64,000 nt of DNA from Arthrobacter sp. Bi26. GTDB taxonomy: Bacteria; Actinomycetota; Actinomycetes; Actinomycetales; Micrococcaceae. A program made the position numbers and the translations under genes. Below, in pieces: positions 42,503-50,932 of the stretch. The DNA lies in NCBI RefSeq assembly GCF_918697925.1, contig NZ_CAKKMF010000002.1:1-64000 (forward strand). Direction: 5' to 3'. Every line of letters begins with the position of its first letter. Position 1 is the stretch's first letter. The notes below the pieces were generated by a model, which worked only from the letters and a program-made list of their open reading frames with translations, ran no database searches and had not been told where the DNA came from.

Positions 42503-44296
42503 TCAATCCGCGGTAACGGCGTCCCCGCTCATGGATTCCGGAGCTGCAACTCCGTCGTCCTCGTAGTGTGTGGCGTTGGCGAGGTCGCGCCCGGCGATGT
42601 AGCCGAAGGTCAGTGCTGGGCCGAGGTTGATGCCCCCGGCCGGGTAGTGCCCGCCCATGACTGAGGCCTGGTCATTGCCCGCGACGTAAAGGCCGCCGAT
42701 GGGTTGGCCATGGTTGTCCAGAACCCGTGCACGCGAATCGGCCGCGAGTCCGGCGAAGGTACCGAACGATCCCGGGACAATCCTGACGGCGTAGAACGGC
42801 CCCTTGTCCAGGGGGCGCAGCGAGGGGTTGGGGGTGTTCTTGGGGTCCCCGCCATAGCGGTTGAATTCACTGGCGCCGCGGTCGAAGTCGGGGTCAATGC
42901 CCTTGCGGGCGTTGACATTGAATTCCGCGACGGTCTCGGCGAGCCCTTGCGGATCGATGCCGCAGGCTGCCGCGAGTTCCTCGAGGGTGTTGCCCTTCTT
43001 GAGGTAGCCGGATCGCAGATAGGGGAACAGCGGCACGGGCAGCGGCTTGGCCATACCCAACGGGAACTTGCGCACGAACGCTGCATCTGCGATCTGCCAG
43101 GCCTCCACCGGTTCACCCTCGGGTGTGGCGTTGATCAGGCCTTCGACGTAGTCGTAATAGCCGTTGGCCTCGTTGACAAACCGCTTGCCGTCCCGGCGGA
43201 CGCCGATGCTGCCGGGCTTGGCGCGGTCCATGATGTGGGGGAACGTTCCGGTACGTCCGTTGCGGTACGGGACCAGCGAGACCGGGCACCAGGCGGCGGG
43301 GGACTCCACATCGGTCTCGAAGCGGGCGCCCACGGCCTGGGCCATGGTGATACCGTCGCCGGTGGTTTCCTTCGGCGCAAGTGTCCAGTGCTCGCGTCCG
43401 GTGGGCGTCTTGGGGAACAGCTCCTTTCGGCGGGAGACGTCATGGGGGAACCCGCCGCAAGCCAGCACGACGCCGCGGGAGGCGTTGATTTGCAGTTCGC
43501 CTTCCGGGGAAGTCACGACGGCGCCCGTCACCTTGCCGGACCCGTCGGTGAGCAGGTACCTGGCCGGCGTGGAGACGCGGATCTCCACGCCGAGGTCATC
43601 GGCGGACTTCAGCAGCCGGCCGGTGAGCGCGGTCCCGTTGACCAACTGCATGTTGCGGCGGTGCGTGAGGAGGTCCAGGAGGTGCAAGCCCACCCGCCAG
43701 GCTGCGTGGAAAATGCCCCGGATGTTTCCTTGGGAGGCGGAAAGGAACTTTGTCAAGTCCGGACCTGCCATGATGCCCATGCCCAGAAACGAGGTCTCAT
43801 AGAGCTGGTGGCGCATCTTGGCGCGCAGTTCGGGCTTGATCCGGCGGGCGTTCAGCGGCTTTGGTCCTACTGAGCGGTGCCCGGTGCCTGCACCAGGGGT
43901 GCTGCCGTAGATGTCCTTGATCTTGGCTCCCGGCACAAACTGCAGGCTGGTCTTGTCCTGGAAAAAGCCCACCATGTGAGGTACCGCCTCGAGGAACGCC
44001 TCCACCCTGTCTTCCTGGTAGTTCCTGCCGAGCCGGTGGCGCAGGTAGGTGCGGAAGAGTTCGCGGTCCTCGTTGACCCCATCGGCTTTGGCCAGCGGGT
44101 TGCCGGGGGTCCAGGCCCAGCCGCCGGACCAGGACGTGGCACCGCCACAGACGTCGGCCTTTTCAACGACCACAACCTTCAGACCGTGGTAGGCGGCGGA
44201 AACTGCCGAGGAGAGGCCGCCGGCGCCGGAGCCAATCACTAGGACATCGCAGTCCAGGCTCGGGAGGGCAGATGAAGGAATTACGGGTGCCGTCAT
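42503..44296 (-). CDS. FAD-dependent dehydrogenase (3-ketosteroid-1-dehydrogenase / fumarate reductase type)
   Basis: 597 residues. The FAD Rossmann motif is VLVIGSGAGGLSSAVSAAY and the C-terminal FAD motif is GGLYVAGNDQASVMGGHYPA then GINLGPALTFGYIAG. GGATSWSGGWAWTPGNPLA is characteristic of 3-oxosteroid 1-dehydrogenase-like proteins, which introduce double bonds next to a carbonyl in a ring. In this operon it may desaturate or aromatise a cyclohexane/cyclohexene ring. The start at 44296 matches the fold boundary. It is the last gene of the leftward operon. Confidence 0.88.
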   Translation of the reverse strand: MTAPVIPSSALPSLDCDVLVIGSGAGGLSSAVSAAYHGLKVVVVEKADVCGGATSWSGGWAWTPGNPLAKADGVNEDRELFRTYLRHRLGRNYQEDRVEAFLEAVPHMVGFFQDKTSLQFVPGAKIKDIYGSTPGAGTGHRSVGPKPLNARRIKPELRAKMRHQLYETSFLGMGIMAGPDLTKFLSASQGNIRGIFHAAWRVGLHLLDLLTHRRNMQLVNGTALTGRLLKSADDLGVEIRVSTPARYLLTDGSGKVTGAVVTSPEGELQINASRGVVLACGGFPHDVSRRKELFPKTPTGREHWTLAPKETTGDGITMAQAVGARFETDVESPAAWCPVSLVPYRNGRTGTFPHIMDRAKPGSIGVRRDGKRFVNEANGYYDYVEGLINATPEGEPVEAWQIADAAFVRKFPLGMAKPLPVPLFPYLRSGYLKKGNTLEELAAACGIDPQGLAETVAEFNVNARKGIDPDFDRGASEFNRYGGDPKNTPNPSLRPLDKGPFYAVRIVPGSFGTFAGLAADSRARVLDNHGQPIGGLYVAGNDQASVMGGHYPAGGINLGPALTFGYIAGRDLANATHYEDDGVAAPESMSGDAVTAD

Positions 44297-44309
44297 TTTC
44301 AGTGCTTTC

Positions 44310-45149
44310 TCAGTGGAAGTAGGTGTCGGAGTCCAGGCGCGGCGGCGCACCGGTTTCGTGTGCGTCAATCGCGGCCATTTGCTGCTGGGTCAGGGCGAAA
44401 CTGAAGACGTCCAGGTTCTCCCGTTGGCGTTGATTGTCCGCGGACTTCGGCACAGCCACACGGCCGTGCTGCACATGCCAGCGCAGGACGATCTGGGCCG
44501 GGGTCCTGCCGAGTTCCGTGGCAGGGCCGCGCACGGCGGCCTGCTCCAGGAAACTCCCGTTACGGCCCAAAGGGCTGTAGGCGGCGGTCAGGATCCCATG
44601 TTCCCGGTGAAACTCAAGCTGCCCTGGTTGGCCGTGCTCAGGATCAACCTGGACCTGGTTCAGCGGCACGGCCAGGCCTGCGTCTTGGACCAGCCGTAGG
44701 TGCGCGGGTTTGAAGTTTGACACGCCCCAGGCCCGGATTGAACCGTCCTTGACCAGGTCCTGCAGTCCTTCGCAGGCTTCAACGAACCTCCCCTGGGAGG
44801 GGTTGGGCCAATGAACCAGGAACAGGTCCAAGTAGTCGGTTCCGAGCCGCTTCACCGCCTCGCCGAAGGCATCGCGCACTCCGCTGCGGCTGTGCCACTG
44901 GGTGTTGAACTTGGTAGTGAGGAAAAGGTCCCCTCGATCAATTCCGTTGCGGCGGATCCCCTCCCCCACGGCGGCCTCGTTGGCGTAGTTCTCGGCCGTG
45001 TCGATGTGCCGGTAGCCACTGCTGATGGCCTGGTGCACCGCCGCTGCGGCATCCTCACCCGTCAGGGGCCAGGTTCCCAGGCCGATGAGCGGGATGTGCA
45101 CGCCGGGAGTGACTTCTGCTGTCGTGATCTCTTTTGTCATGCCGCTCAT
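44310..45149 (-). CDS. Aldo/keto reductase
   Basis: 279 residues with the full catalytic tetrad: D and Y in YRHIDTAENYANE, K in LFLTTKFNTQW, H in FLVHWPNPSQG. The cofactor end is VAVPKSADNQRQRENLDVFS, as in NADPH-dependent members. It reduces or oxidises a carbonyl/alcohol pair, here probably on the ring substrate. The ATG overlaps the preceding stop by four bases; an ATG three codons later is possible. Confidence 0.92.
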   Translation of the reverse strand: MSGMTKEITTAEVTPGVHIPLIGLGTWPLTGEDAAAAVHQAISSGYRHIDTAENYANEAAVGEGIRRNGIDRGDLFLTTKFNTQWHSRSGVRDAFGEAVKRLGTDYLDLFLVHWPNPSQGRFVEACEGLQDLVKDGSIRAWGVSNFKPAHLRLVQDAGLAVPLNQVQVDPEHGQPGQLEFHREHGILTAAYSPLGRNGSFLEQAAVRGPATELGRTPAQIVLRWHVQHGRVAVPKSADNQRQRENLDVFSFALTQQQMAAIDAHETGAPPRLDSDTYFH

Positions 45150-46015
45150 CTGGTTCCCGTCCCTTGGAGATTTGCTGTTGTCTGGTCAATTCCGGCCGTT
45201 GCCAACACGGCGTCCACCCCTGTTTTGAGCAGGCGCGCCCACCCAAGCTCGCCGAGTTCAGCCACCCGCCGGTCCGACGGCGTCTCCGCACTGACCGGAA
45301 GCCCGTCCGGCAAAGCGGCCACCACCTCCGCAAGCCTGAACTCGCCCTCGCCGGGCACCTCCCGCTCCGACCGGGATTCGACCACGAGTGCCTCGCGGCC
45401 GGCTGGCCGTTCCGCGGGCCCGTCGCACAGCTGGAGCAGCGGCACCAAATCTGCGTTGGCATGCAGTGCGGCCCACTGGCCGGCAGCGCCGTCACCGTTG
45501 AAGCGGTTGAAATGAAGGGTGTCCACCACGAGGCGGCAGCCGGCCTGCCGGGCAATGTCCGCAGCCTGGGCCATCGAAGCAACAGTCTGATAGGAAATCG
45601 CTTCAAGGGTGGGGGTGATCCCGAAACCGTGCCCGTCCTCGGTCATCCTGGCCAACGTGTGGACCAGCCGGGCGCTGTCCGGATCGGCTCCTGCGACTGT
45701 GAGGGAACTTGCCCCCAGTGCCTGGCCCGCTTCCATCATGCGCAGCCATGCTTCACGCTGGTCGCTGCCATCCAGCAGCAGGAATTCGATGTCCCGCACG
45801 GTCACTCCGGTGTCCTGCATCCTGGACAGGGTTTCGTGCAGCATCGGCGACCCTGGCTGGAGGTTGTAAGGCCGTTCCATCGGCGTCACCGCGCGGACCC
45901 GGACGCCGATGAAATCAAAACCTGCCTGGGCAGCGACCCCCACCAGTTCAGGCGGCGCGGTGTTCAGCAGCGAAAGCTGTGCCAGGCCGACGGACCTGTG
46001 CGCGTTTCCGGTCAT
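45146..46015 (-). CDS. AP-endonuclease-type TIM barrel; candidate 3-dehydroshikimate dehydratase
   Basis: 289 residues of the sugar-phosphate isomerase / xylose-isomerase-like fold. Probable metal ligands: E in PTLEAISY, D and H in VVDTLHFNRF (D-x-x-H), Q in PLLQLCDGP, E in VSAETPSDRR. The E, D-x-x-H, Q, E order resembles AsbF-type 3-dehydroshikimate dehydratases, which make protocatechuate. The nearby shikimate dehydrogenase and MHS permease support this reading, but isomerases and C-glycoside-cleaving enzymes share the fold. It is translationally coupled on both sides. Confidence 0.75.
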   Translation of the reverse strand: MTGNAHRSVGLAQLSLLNTAPPELVGVAAQAGFDFIGVRVRAVTPMERPYNLQPGSPMLHETLSRMQDTGVTVRDIEFLLLDGSDQREAWLRMMEAGQALGASSLTVAGADPDSARLVHTLARMTEDGHGFGITPTLEAISYQTVASMAQAADIARQAGCRLVVDTLHFNRFNGDGAAGQWAALHANADLVPLLQLCDGPAERPAGREALVVESRSEREVPGEGEFRLAEVVAALPDGLPVSAETPSDRRVAELGELGWARLLKTGVDAVLATAGIDQTTANLQGTGTR

Positions 46016-48078
46016 GACTGTGCTCCGTTCAGGCTAAGTTCATTGTTGGCGGCAGCCCCGGCTCTCAGAAGAGAGGCGATCCGCTGTGCTGCGTCGTAGC
46101 CGCTCTTCACTGCGTTGGAGGCGATGGCGGGCGTCTGGTCCACCACTGTCCCGGCCAGTGTCACCGGCACTCCGGCCTCGCAGCTCAGTTCGGCGTCGCG
46201 AATGTCCGCTGGGACAGAGCCGTCCAGGGGAACCACGGAGCGCGAAACCAGGAGCGGTCCCGGCGCCTCCAGCCACTCGCCTCCAGAGGCAAGGCCCGGA
46301 CCGCTGATCCGGACCCGGCCACCGTCGTATTCCTCGATGGTCGCACCGAGCCGGATCCGCACCCGCGGGTTGGCTTCGAGCCGGGGCACGGCCAGGATTT
46401 TGGCGCGGCGGCCGGACTCGGGGGCAAGGGCTGCCTGCGGTCCGATGAGCAGCACGGCAGTCCCCCGGCCAGCCAGCGTGTCCGCCACGCTCATGGCAAC
46501 GGAGTCCGCACCCCAGATCGTCACGGCATCCGGAATGACGGGATGCGGCGCGTCAGGGTCGATGACCTCGGGGTGGGCGGTGAGCCATTCGCGCACATCC
46601 AGGACGCTGGCGCTCTCTTCGCCAATGAACCCGGCGGCGGGCGCGAGCCCGCCGGTTGCCAGCACGATGGCGTCTGCCGCGGTGTCGCGGACAAGGCCGT
46701 CGAGGTGGTCAGTGTCCACGCGCGAACCCAGCCGGACCTCGATGCCAAGCCGCGCGTTCTCCCCGGCAGACCATTCGGCGAACCGGTGGAAGTCCGGGGT
46801 GGACTTCATCCGTTCCGCGAGGGCGAACTGGCCGCCGGCGCGGGGGCCATCGTCGAGTACGGTCACTTTCGCCCCGGCTTCGGCAAGCTCGCGGGCGGCG
46901 GTGAGACCCGCGGGACCCGCGCCTACCACCACAACGCGGGACCCTTCGCGGACGGCTGGTGTGGGGACCGGGACGCGGGAGCGTCCCACCTCGGGGTTGA
47001 CTGTGCAGGTCACCTGGCCCAGGCCCAGGTTGTCGATGCAGACGTTGCAGGCGATGCAGGGGCGGTAGCGCTCATCACGCAGGACGCCGCCCACAAACGT
47101 CGGGTCGGCATGGATGGCCCGGGCCAGGCTGACGAAGTCGCAGGTCCCCTCGGAGAGGACCTGCTCGATGATTTCCGGCGAGTTCAGCCGGCCGGCCAGG
47201 CCAAGCGGCAGGCCGAACTGCCGGTACGCCTTGGCGTAGTCGGCGAGGATGCCCGGCTTCCATTCGCCTGACTGCACGATCCATTCGCCGGCCTCGTAGC
47301 TGCCGGCGGAGATGTCCAGGAAATCCAGGTGCTCCAGGTGCGCGTTCGCAATGATGGCCACCTGCTGTTCGGCGGAGATGCCGTCTGCAGGACCTTCAAC
47401 CACGGACACACGCATACCCACGAGGGTGTCCGGGACCGCTGCCCGCACGGCGTCGATGACCAGGTTCAGGAAGTGTTCGGGTGCGGCGAACTCGTCCGTG
47501 CGGTGGTTGGAGATCGGTGACATGAACTGGTGGATCAGGTAGCCGTGGGCGCCGTGAATGTTGATGACATCGAAGCCGGCCTTCACCGCGCGGCGGGCAG
47601 CTTGGGCGTAGGCTTCCACCAGCTCGTGGCACTCCTCGACGGTGAGTTCACGGGGAACTTCGCCGCCTGCCACCTCGCACGCCACCGGCGATGGCGCCAC
47701 GTTTTTGTACCCGGAGAGGGCGGATTGGGCGGTGCGGCCGCCGTGGTTAATTTCGACGGCGGCCAGCGCGCCTTCGGCGTGCAGGGCGTCGGTGAGCCTG
47801 CGCAGGCCGGGAATCATCTCATCTGTGTGCAGGCCCAGCTGGTGGGTGCGGCCCTTGCCGTCGGCGCGGACATAGGTGGCCTCGGTGGTCACCATGCCCA
47901 GTCCTGCCTTCGCACGGGTGACCAGGTAGTCGATGTACTGCTCCGTGATGCAACCGTCCGCGGTGCCGTAGTTGCGCTCCATCGGTGCGGAGGCGAGCCG
48001 GTTGCGAAGGGTTTTCGGGGTGCGGCCGTTGCGGCCCAGTGTCAGGGGACGGGCGGCGTAGCGCGTGTTCTTTTCCAT
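46012..48078 (-). CDS. Old-yellow-enzyme / 2,4-dienoyl-CoA-reductase-type FMN-FeS-FAD oxidoreductase
   Basis: 688 residues in three parts. The N-terminal FMN barrel (NRLASAPMERNYG, catalytic INIHGAHGYLIHQFMSP) is followed by a 4Fe-4S cluster motif CIACNVC and a fourth cysteine in VTCTVNPEVG. The C-terminal FAD/NAD domain holds VVVVGAGPAGLTAARELA and VTIWGADSVAMSVAD. Such enzymes reduce enones or demethylate/dehydroxylate substrates with NAD(P)H. Length equals the family norm. In this operon it may reduce a ring enone or run in reverse to set up aromatisation. Confidence 0.93.
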   Translation of the reverse strand: MEKNTRYAARPLTLGRNGRTPKTLRNRLASAPMERNYGTADGCITEQYIDYLVTRAKAGLGMVTTEATYVRADGKGRTHQLGLHTDEMIPGLRRLTDALHAEGALAAVEINHGGRTAQSALSGYKNVAPSPVACEVAGGEVPRELTVEECHELVEAYAQAARRAVKAGFDVINIHGAHGYLIHQFMSPISNHRTDEFAAPEHFLNLVIDAVRAAVPDTLVGMRVSVVEGPADGISAEQQVAIIANAHLEHLDFLDISAGSYEAGEWIVQSGEWKPGILADYAKAYRQFGLPLGLAGRLNSPEIIEQVLSEGTCDFVSLARAIHADPTFVGGVLRDERYRPCIACNVCIDNLGLGQVTCTVNPEVGRSRVPVPTPAVREGSRVVVVGAGPAGLTAARELAEAGAKVTVLDDGPRAGGQFALAERMKSTPDFHRFAEWSAGENARLGIEVRLGSRVDTDHLDGLVRDTAADAIVLATGGLAPAAGFIGEESASVLDVREWLTAHPEVIDPDAPHPVIPDAVTIWGADSVAMSVADTLAGRGTAVLLIGPQAALAPESGRRAKILAVPRLEANPRVRIRLGATIEEYDGGRVRISGPGLASGGEWLEAPGPLLVSRSVVPLDGSVPADIRDAELSCEAGVPVTLAGTVVDQTPAIASNAVKSGYDAAQRIASLLRAGAAANNELSLNGAQS

Positions 48079-48087
48079 TGCTGTTCC

Positions 48088-49215
48088 TTAACCCGCAATC
48101 GGTGCGAGGGGTCGTGTTCCTTCAGGCAGCGCGGCGAAGCGGATTGGATTGCCTGTCCGGGACGATTCGTAAATTGACAGCAGTATCCGCAAGGCCTTCG
48201 TCGCGTCGTGGCCGGTGATCGCCGGTTCACCGCCTCCGCGAAGGCTCCGGACAAAATTGCGGACCTGCGCGGTGTGGTGCGGGATGAGCTGGCCATTAAT
48301 CGTCGTGAGGCTGACGTTCGGGTCAACACCGTTCGGGTAAACAGGATCGGTGCTGATCGTTCCGGATACGGCCCACAGGTCCACGCGTCCGTCGCTGCCT
48401 TCCGGGAATTCGGTCAGGGAGGCGGAGGCGCCGGTCTCGCCAGTGACCCGGATCTGCACGCCCAGGCTCGGGGACACCGCCGTCGACGCTTCGAGCGTGG
48501 CCATGGCGCCGGAAGTGAAGGTGATGACGGCGGTCGCTGAGTCTTCCACTTCGATGTGTTCGCCGTGGAAGTAGGTGTTGATTTTGCCGTAGACCTCGGC
48601 CACGTCTCCCATAAACCACTGCAGCAGGTCGATGTAGTGGATGGCCTGGGTCATCAGCACCCCGCCGCCGTCGTTGGCCCACGTCCCGCGCCAAGCGTCG
48701 CGGGAATAGTACTCCGGATCGCGGTGAAGCATCACCGAGCATTGGCCCATGATGGGCCGGCCGAGTGTGCCGTCGTCGATCGCTGCGCGGATGCGCTGGG
48801 CTGCCGGCCAGAACCGGCGCTGGAAGAGCACACCCAGCTTCACACCGGCATCGTCGCAGGCCTTCACCATGCGTTCTGCGGACGCCAAGTCAGTGGCGAT
48901 GGGCTTTTCACAGAGCACGTGGACTCCTGCCGCAGCGGCCTGCAGCACCACATCCTGGTGGGTGGGGTGTGGGGTGCAGACCGAGACGATGTCCAGGTCC
49001 AGGCCCAAGAGTTCCTCGACTGTGTTGACCGCTGCAGGGATCCCCCATGCTTCGGCGGTGTCTTGGGCGCGCTGGAGGTCGATGTCGCAGACACCCACGA
49101 TGGCCACGTCGTCAAGGGCACGGAACGCCTCCAGATGGTTGCGGGAGATCGCCCCGCACCCTGCAATTCCGATGCGAAGGGGGCGGGCGGTGACAGGTGA
49201 TGGGGTGATCATCAA
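48088..49215 (-). CDS. Gfo/Idh/MocA family oxidoreductase
   Basis: 375 residues. The N-terminal NAD-binding domain has RIGIAGCGAISRNHLEAF and the diagnostic VHVLCEKPIATDLASAERM, whose lysine is the family catalytic residue. The C-terminal domain shows GGGVLMTQAIHYIDLLQWF with the conserved D and H. These enzymes oxidise hydroxyls of sugars and inositols. Here it probably acts on a ring hydroxyl or on a sugar released from a glycoside. Confidence 0.93.
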   Translation of the reverse strand: MMITPSPVTARPLRIGIAGCGAISRNHLEAFRALDDVAIVGVCDIDLQRAQDTAEAWGIPAAVNTVEELLGLDLDIVSVCTPHPTHQDVVLQAAAAGVHVLCEKPIATDLASAERMVKACDDAGVKLGVLFQRRFWPAAQRIRAAIDDGTLGRPIMGQCSVMLHRDPEYYSRDAWRGTWANDGGGVLMTQAIHYIDLLQWFMGDVAEVYGKINTYFHGEHIEVEDSATAVITFTSGAMATLEASTAVSPSLGVQIRVTGETGASASLTEFPEGSDGRVDLWAVSGTISTDPVYPNGVDPNVSLTTINGQLIPHHTAQVRNFVRSLRGGGEPAITGHDATKALRILLSIYESSRTGNPIRFAALPEGTRPLAPIAG

Positions 49216-49280
49216 CAGGTGCCATCTTTCTGGTGCTGGTAGGAAAATGTGGTGCGGTCCGGCAGGAGGCTGGGGCCGGG

Positions 49281-50021
49281 CTAGTACGTGGCCCGGCCGC
49301 CGGACAGATCGAAAACGGAGCCGGTGGTGTAGGAGGCCGCCGGCGAAACGATGAATTCGATGAGGGAGGCCGCTTCGGCGGGGGTCCCGAACCTGCCCAT
49401 GGGGATTTTGGCGGCCTGGGCCGCCTGCTGTTCCGCCGGCACTTCCGCGAAAAGCGGGGTCACTACATTGCCCGGGGCGAGGGCATTGACGGTGACGCCG
49501 GAAAGCGCGAACTCCTTGGCGAGTGACTTGACCAGGCCTAGAATCCCGGCCTTGCTGGCAGAATAGGCGGGCATATTGACCACGCCTTCCTTGCCCGCCG
49601 TCGAGGAGATATGGAGCAGCCGCCCATAGCCTGCCTCAGCCATTCGCGGCAGGACGGCCTGCGAGAGAATGAATGCCCCTGTCAGGTTGATCTTCATGAT
49701 GCGTTCGAAGTCTTCGACCGATGTGGCGGCTGCCGGGGCCACGGGCCCCAGGATGCCCGCGCAGTTCACGACCGCGTGGAGCCCTCCCATCTCCAAGGCC
49801 GCCGCCGAGACGGCCGCAACAACGGATGCCGGGTCGGTGACGTCCATGGCGAGTGCTGAGGTGCCTGGTTCATCGGGCCACGCGGCCGAGGGCAGGTCCG
49901 CTCCGACCACCGTGGCGCCGGACGCCCTAAGGCGTGCCGCCGTCGCCCGCCCGATGCCGCTGGCCGCCCCGACCACGAGGCAACGGGACTCGGCGATAGT
50001 GCTGGGTGTTTGAGGATCCAT
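49281..50021 (-). CDS. Short-chain dehydrogenase/reductase (classical)
   Basis: 246 residues. VVGAASGIGRATAARL is the cofactor motif, NCAGILGP the NAG motif, HISSTAGKEG gives the serine and YSASKAGILG the Tyr/Lys pair; the end is FDLSGGRATY. Cofactor D in GADLPS suggests NAD. The ATG at 50021 is two bases after the shikimate dehydrogenase stop. It oxidises a secondary alcohol in the pathway. Confidence 0.92.
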   Translation of the reverse strand: MDPQTPSTIAESRCLVVGAASGIGRATAARLRASGATVVGADLPSAAWPDEPGTSALAMDVTDPASVVAAVSAAALEMGGLHAVVNCAGILGPVAPAAATSVEDFERIMKINLTGAFILSQAVLPRMAEAGYGRLLHISSTAGKEGVVNMPAYSASKAGILGLVKSLAKEFALSGVTVNALAPGNVVTPLFAEVPAEQQAAQAAKIPMGRFGTPAEAASLIEFIVSPAASYTTGSVFDLSGGRATY

Positions 50022-50023
50022 GG

Positions 50024-50932
50024 CTAGCTGACCGCCTGTCGAAACGTGGCCAGCATGCTGTCGGCGTCGGCGCTGATGCCGGTGAAGAGCTCGAAGGCGG
50101 CGGCGGCCTGACCCACGACCATGCGTCCGCCGTCGAGTACGGCGCAGCCCTTGCCGCGCGCTGCCTTGATCAGTTCGGTTTCGAGCGGCCGGTAGATCAC
50201 GTCCGCTACCCAAAGCCCGGAGTGGATCAGGTCGGGATCCACGGGCCCACCGGGGTGGCCCGTCATGCCGATGGGTGTTGAGTTCACAAGCCCATCTGCC
50301 TCCCGGAGGCTTCCGGCGACAGCATCCGTCCGGGTCACTGACAGGTGGCTTTTCGGAAAGTGCGGGGCAAGCCGGGCGGCGAGGGCCTCGGCCCGGGCAG
50401 GTTCGATGTCGGCGATGACCAGGCGCCGGGTTCCGGCGCTGAGGAGCCCGAAGGCCACTGCCGCGCCGGCTCCTCCCGCTCCGAGCTGCACCACCGAGTC
50501 GGTCACGGCCGACGGGAGGCCGGCCCGGAGGCCGCCGATGAATCCGGTGTGGTCCGTGTTGTGGCCCACGGCCTTGCCGTCGTGAAAGGTGATGGTGTTG
50601 ACGGCACCCAGGATCCGGGCATCGGGCGAAAGCTCATCCAGGCCGTCCTGCACGAGTTGCTTGCTCGGGTGGGTGACGTTCAGTCCGTCGAATCCGAGAT
50701 CAGCTGCATGCCGCACCAGGGCCGCGGACCGTTCTGCAGGTTGTCCGATGGAGTCCAGATCGATGACGCGGTAGGTGTAGGCAAGGCCCAGCCTGTCGGC
50801 TTCGGCCTCGTGGAGGCTCGGGGTGAGCGATCCGCCGATACCGGAGCCGAGCAAGCCCACCACGAACCGATGGCACATATCGGCTTCACGCGGCCGGCCG
50901 GCCCAGGTGCCCGCCAGGGTCTGCTGGCTCAT
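50024..50932 (-). CDS. Shikimate/quinate dehydrogenase (AroE family)
   Basis: 302 residues. Substrate motifs are LLGSGIGGSLTPSLHEAEA and NVTHPSKQ with the catalytic lysine; HNTDHTGF holds the catalytic aspartate; QLGAGGAGAAVAFGL is the Rossmann motif; GGRMVVGQAAAAFELFTG closes the family pattern. Location between an MHS permease and catabolic dehydrogenases argues for catabolic use of shikimate or quinate rather than aromatic amino-acid synthesis. The cofactor segment VIADIEPARA (acidic D) suggests NAD, which also fits catabolism. Confidence 0.9.
   Translation of the reverse strand: MSQQTLAGTWAGRPREADMCHRFVVGLLGSGIGGSLTPSLHEAEADRLGLAYTYRVIDLDSIGQPAERSAALVRHAADLGFDGLNVTHPSKQLVQDGLDELSPDARILGAVNTITFHDGKAVGHNTDHTGFIGGLRAGLPSAVTDSVVQLGAGGAGAAVAFGLLSAGTRRLVIADIEPARAEALAARLAPHFPKSHLSVTRTDAVAGSLREADGLVNSTPIGMTGHPGGPVDPDLIHSGLWVADVIYRPLETELIKAARGKGCAVLDGGRMVVGQAAAAFELFTGISADADSMLATFRQAVS

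Noticed and set aside
42704..43873. 389-codon rightward frame inside the FAD dehydrogenase gene
   Set aside because: It is antisense to a gene with clear FAD motifs and carries none of its own.
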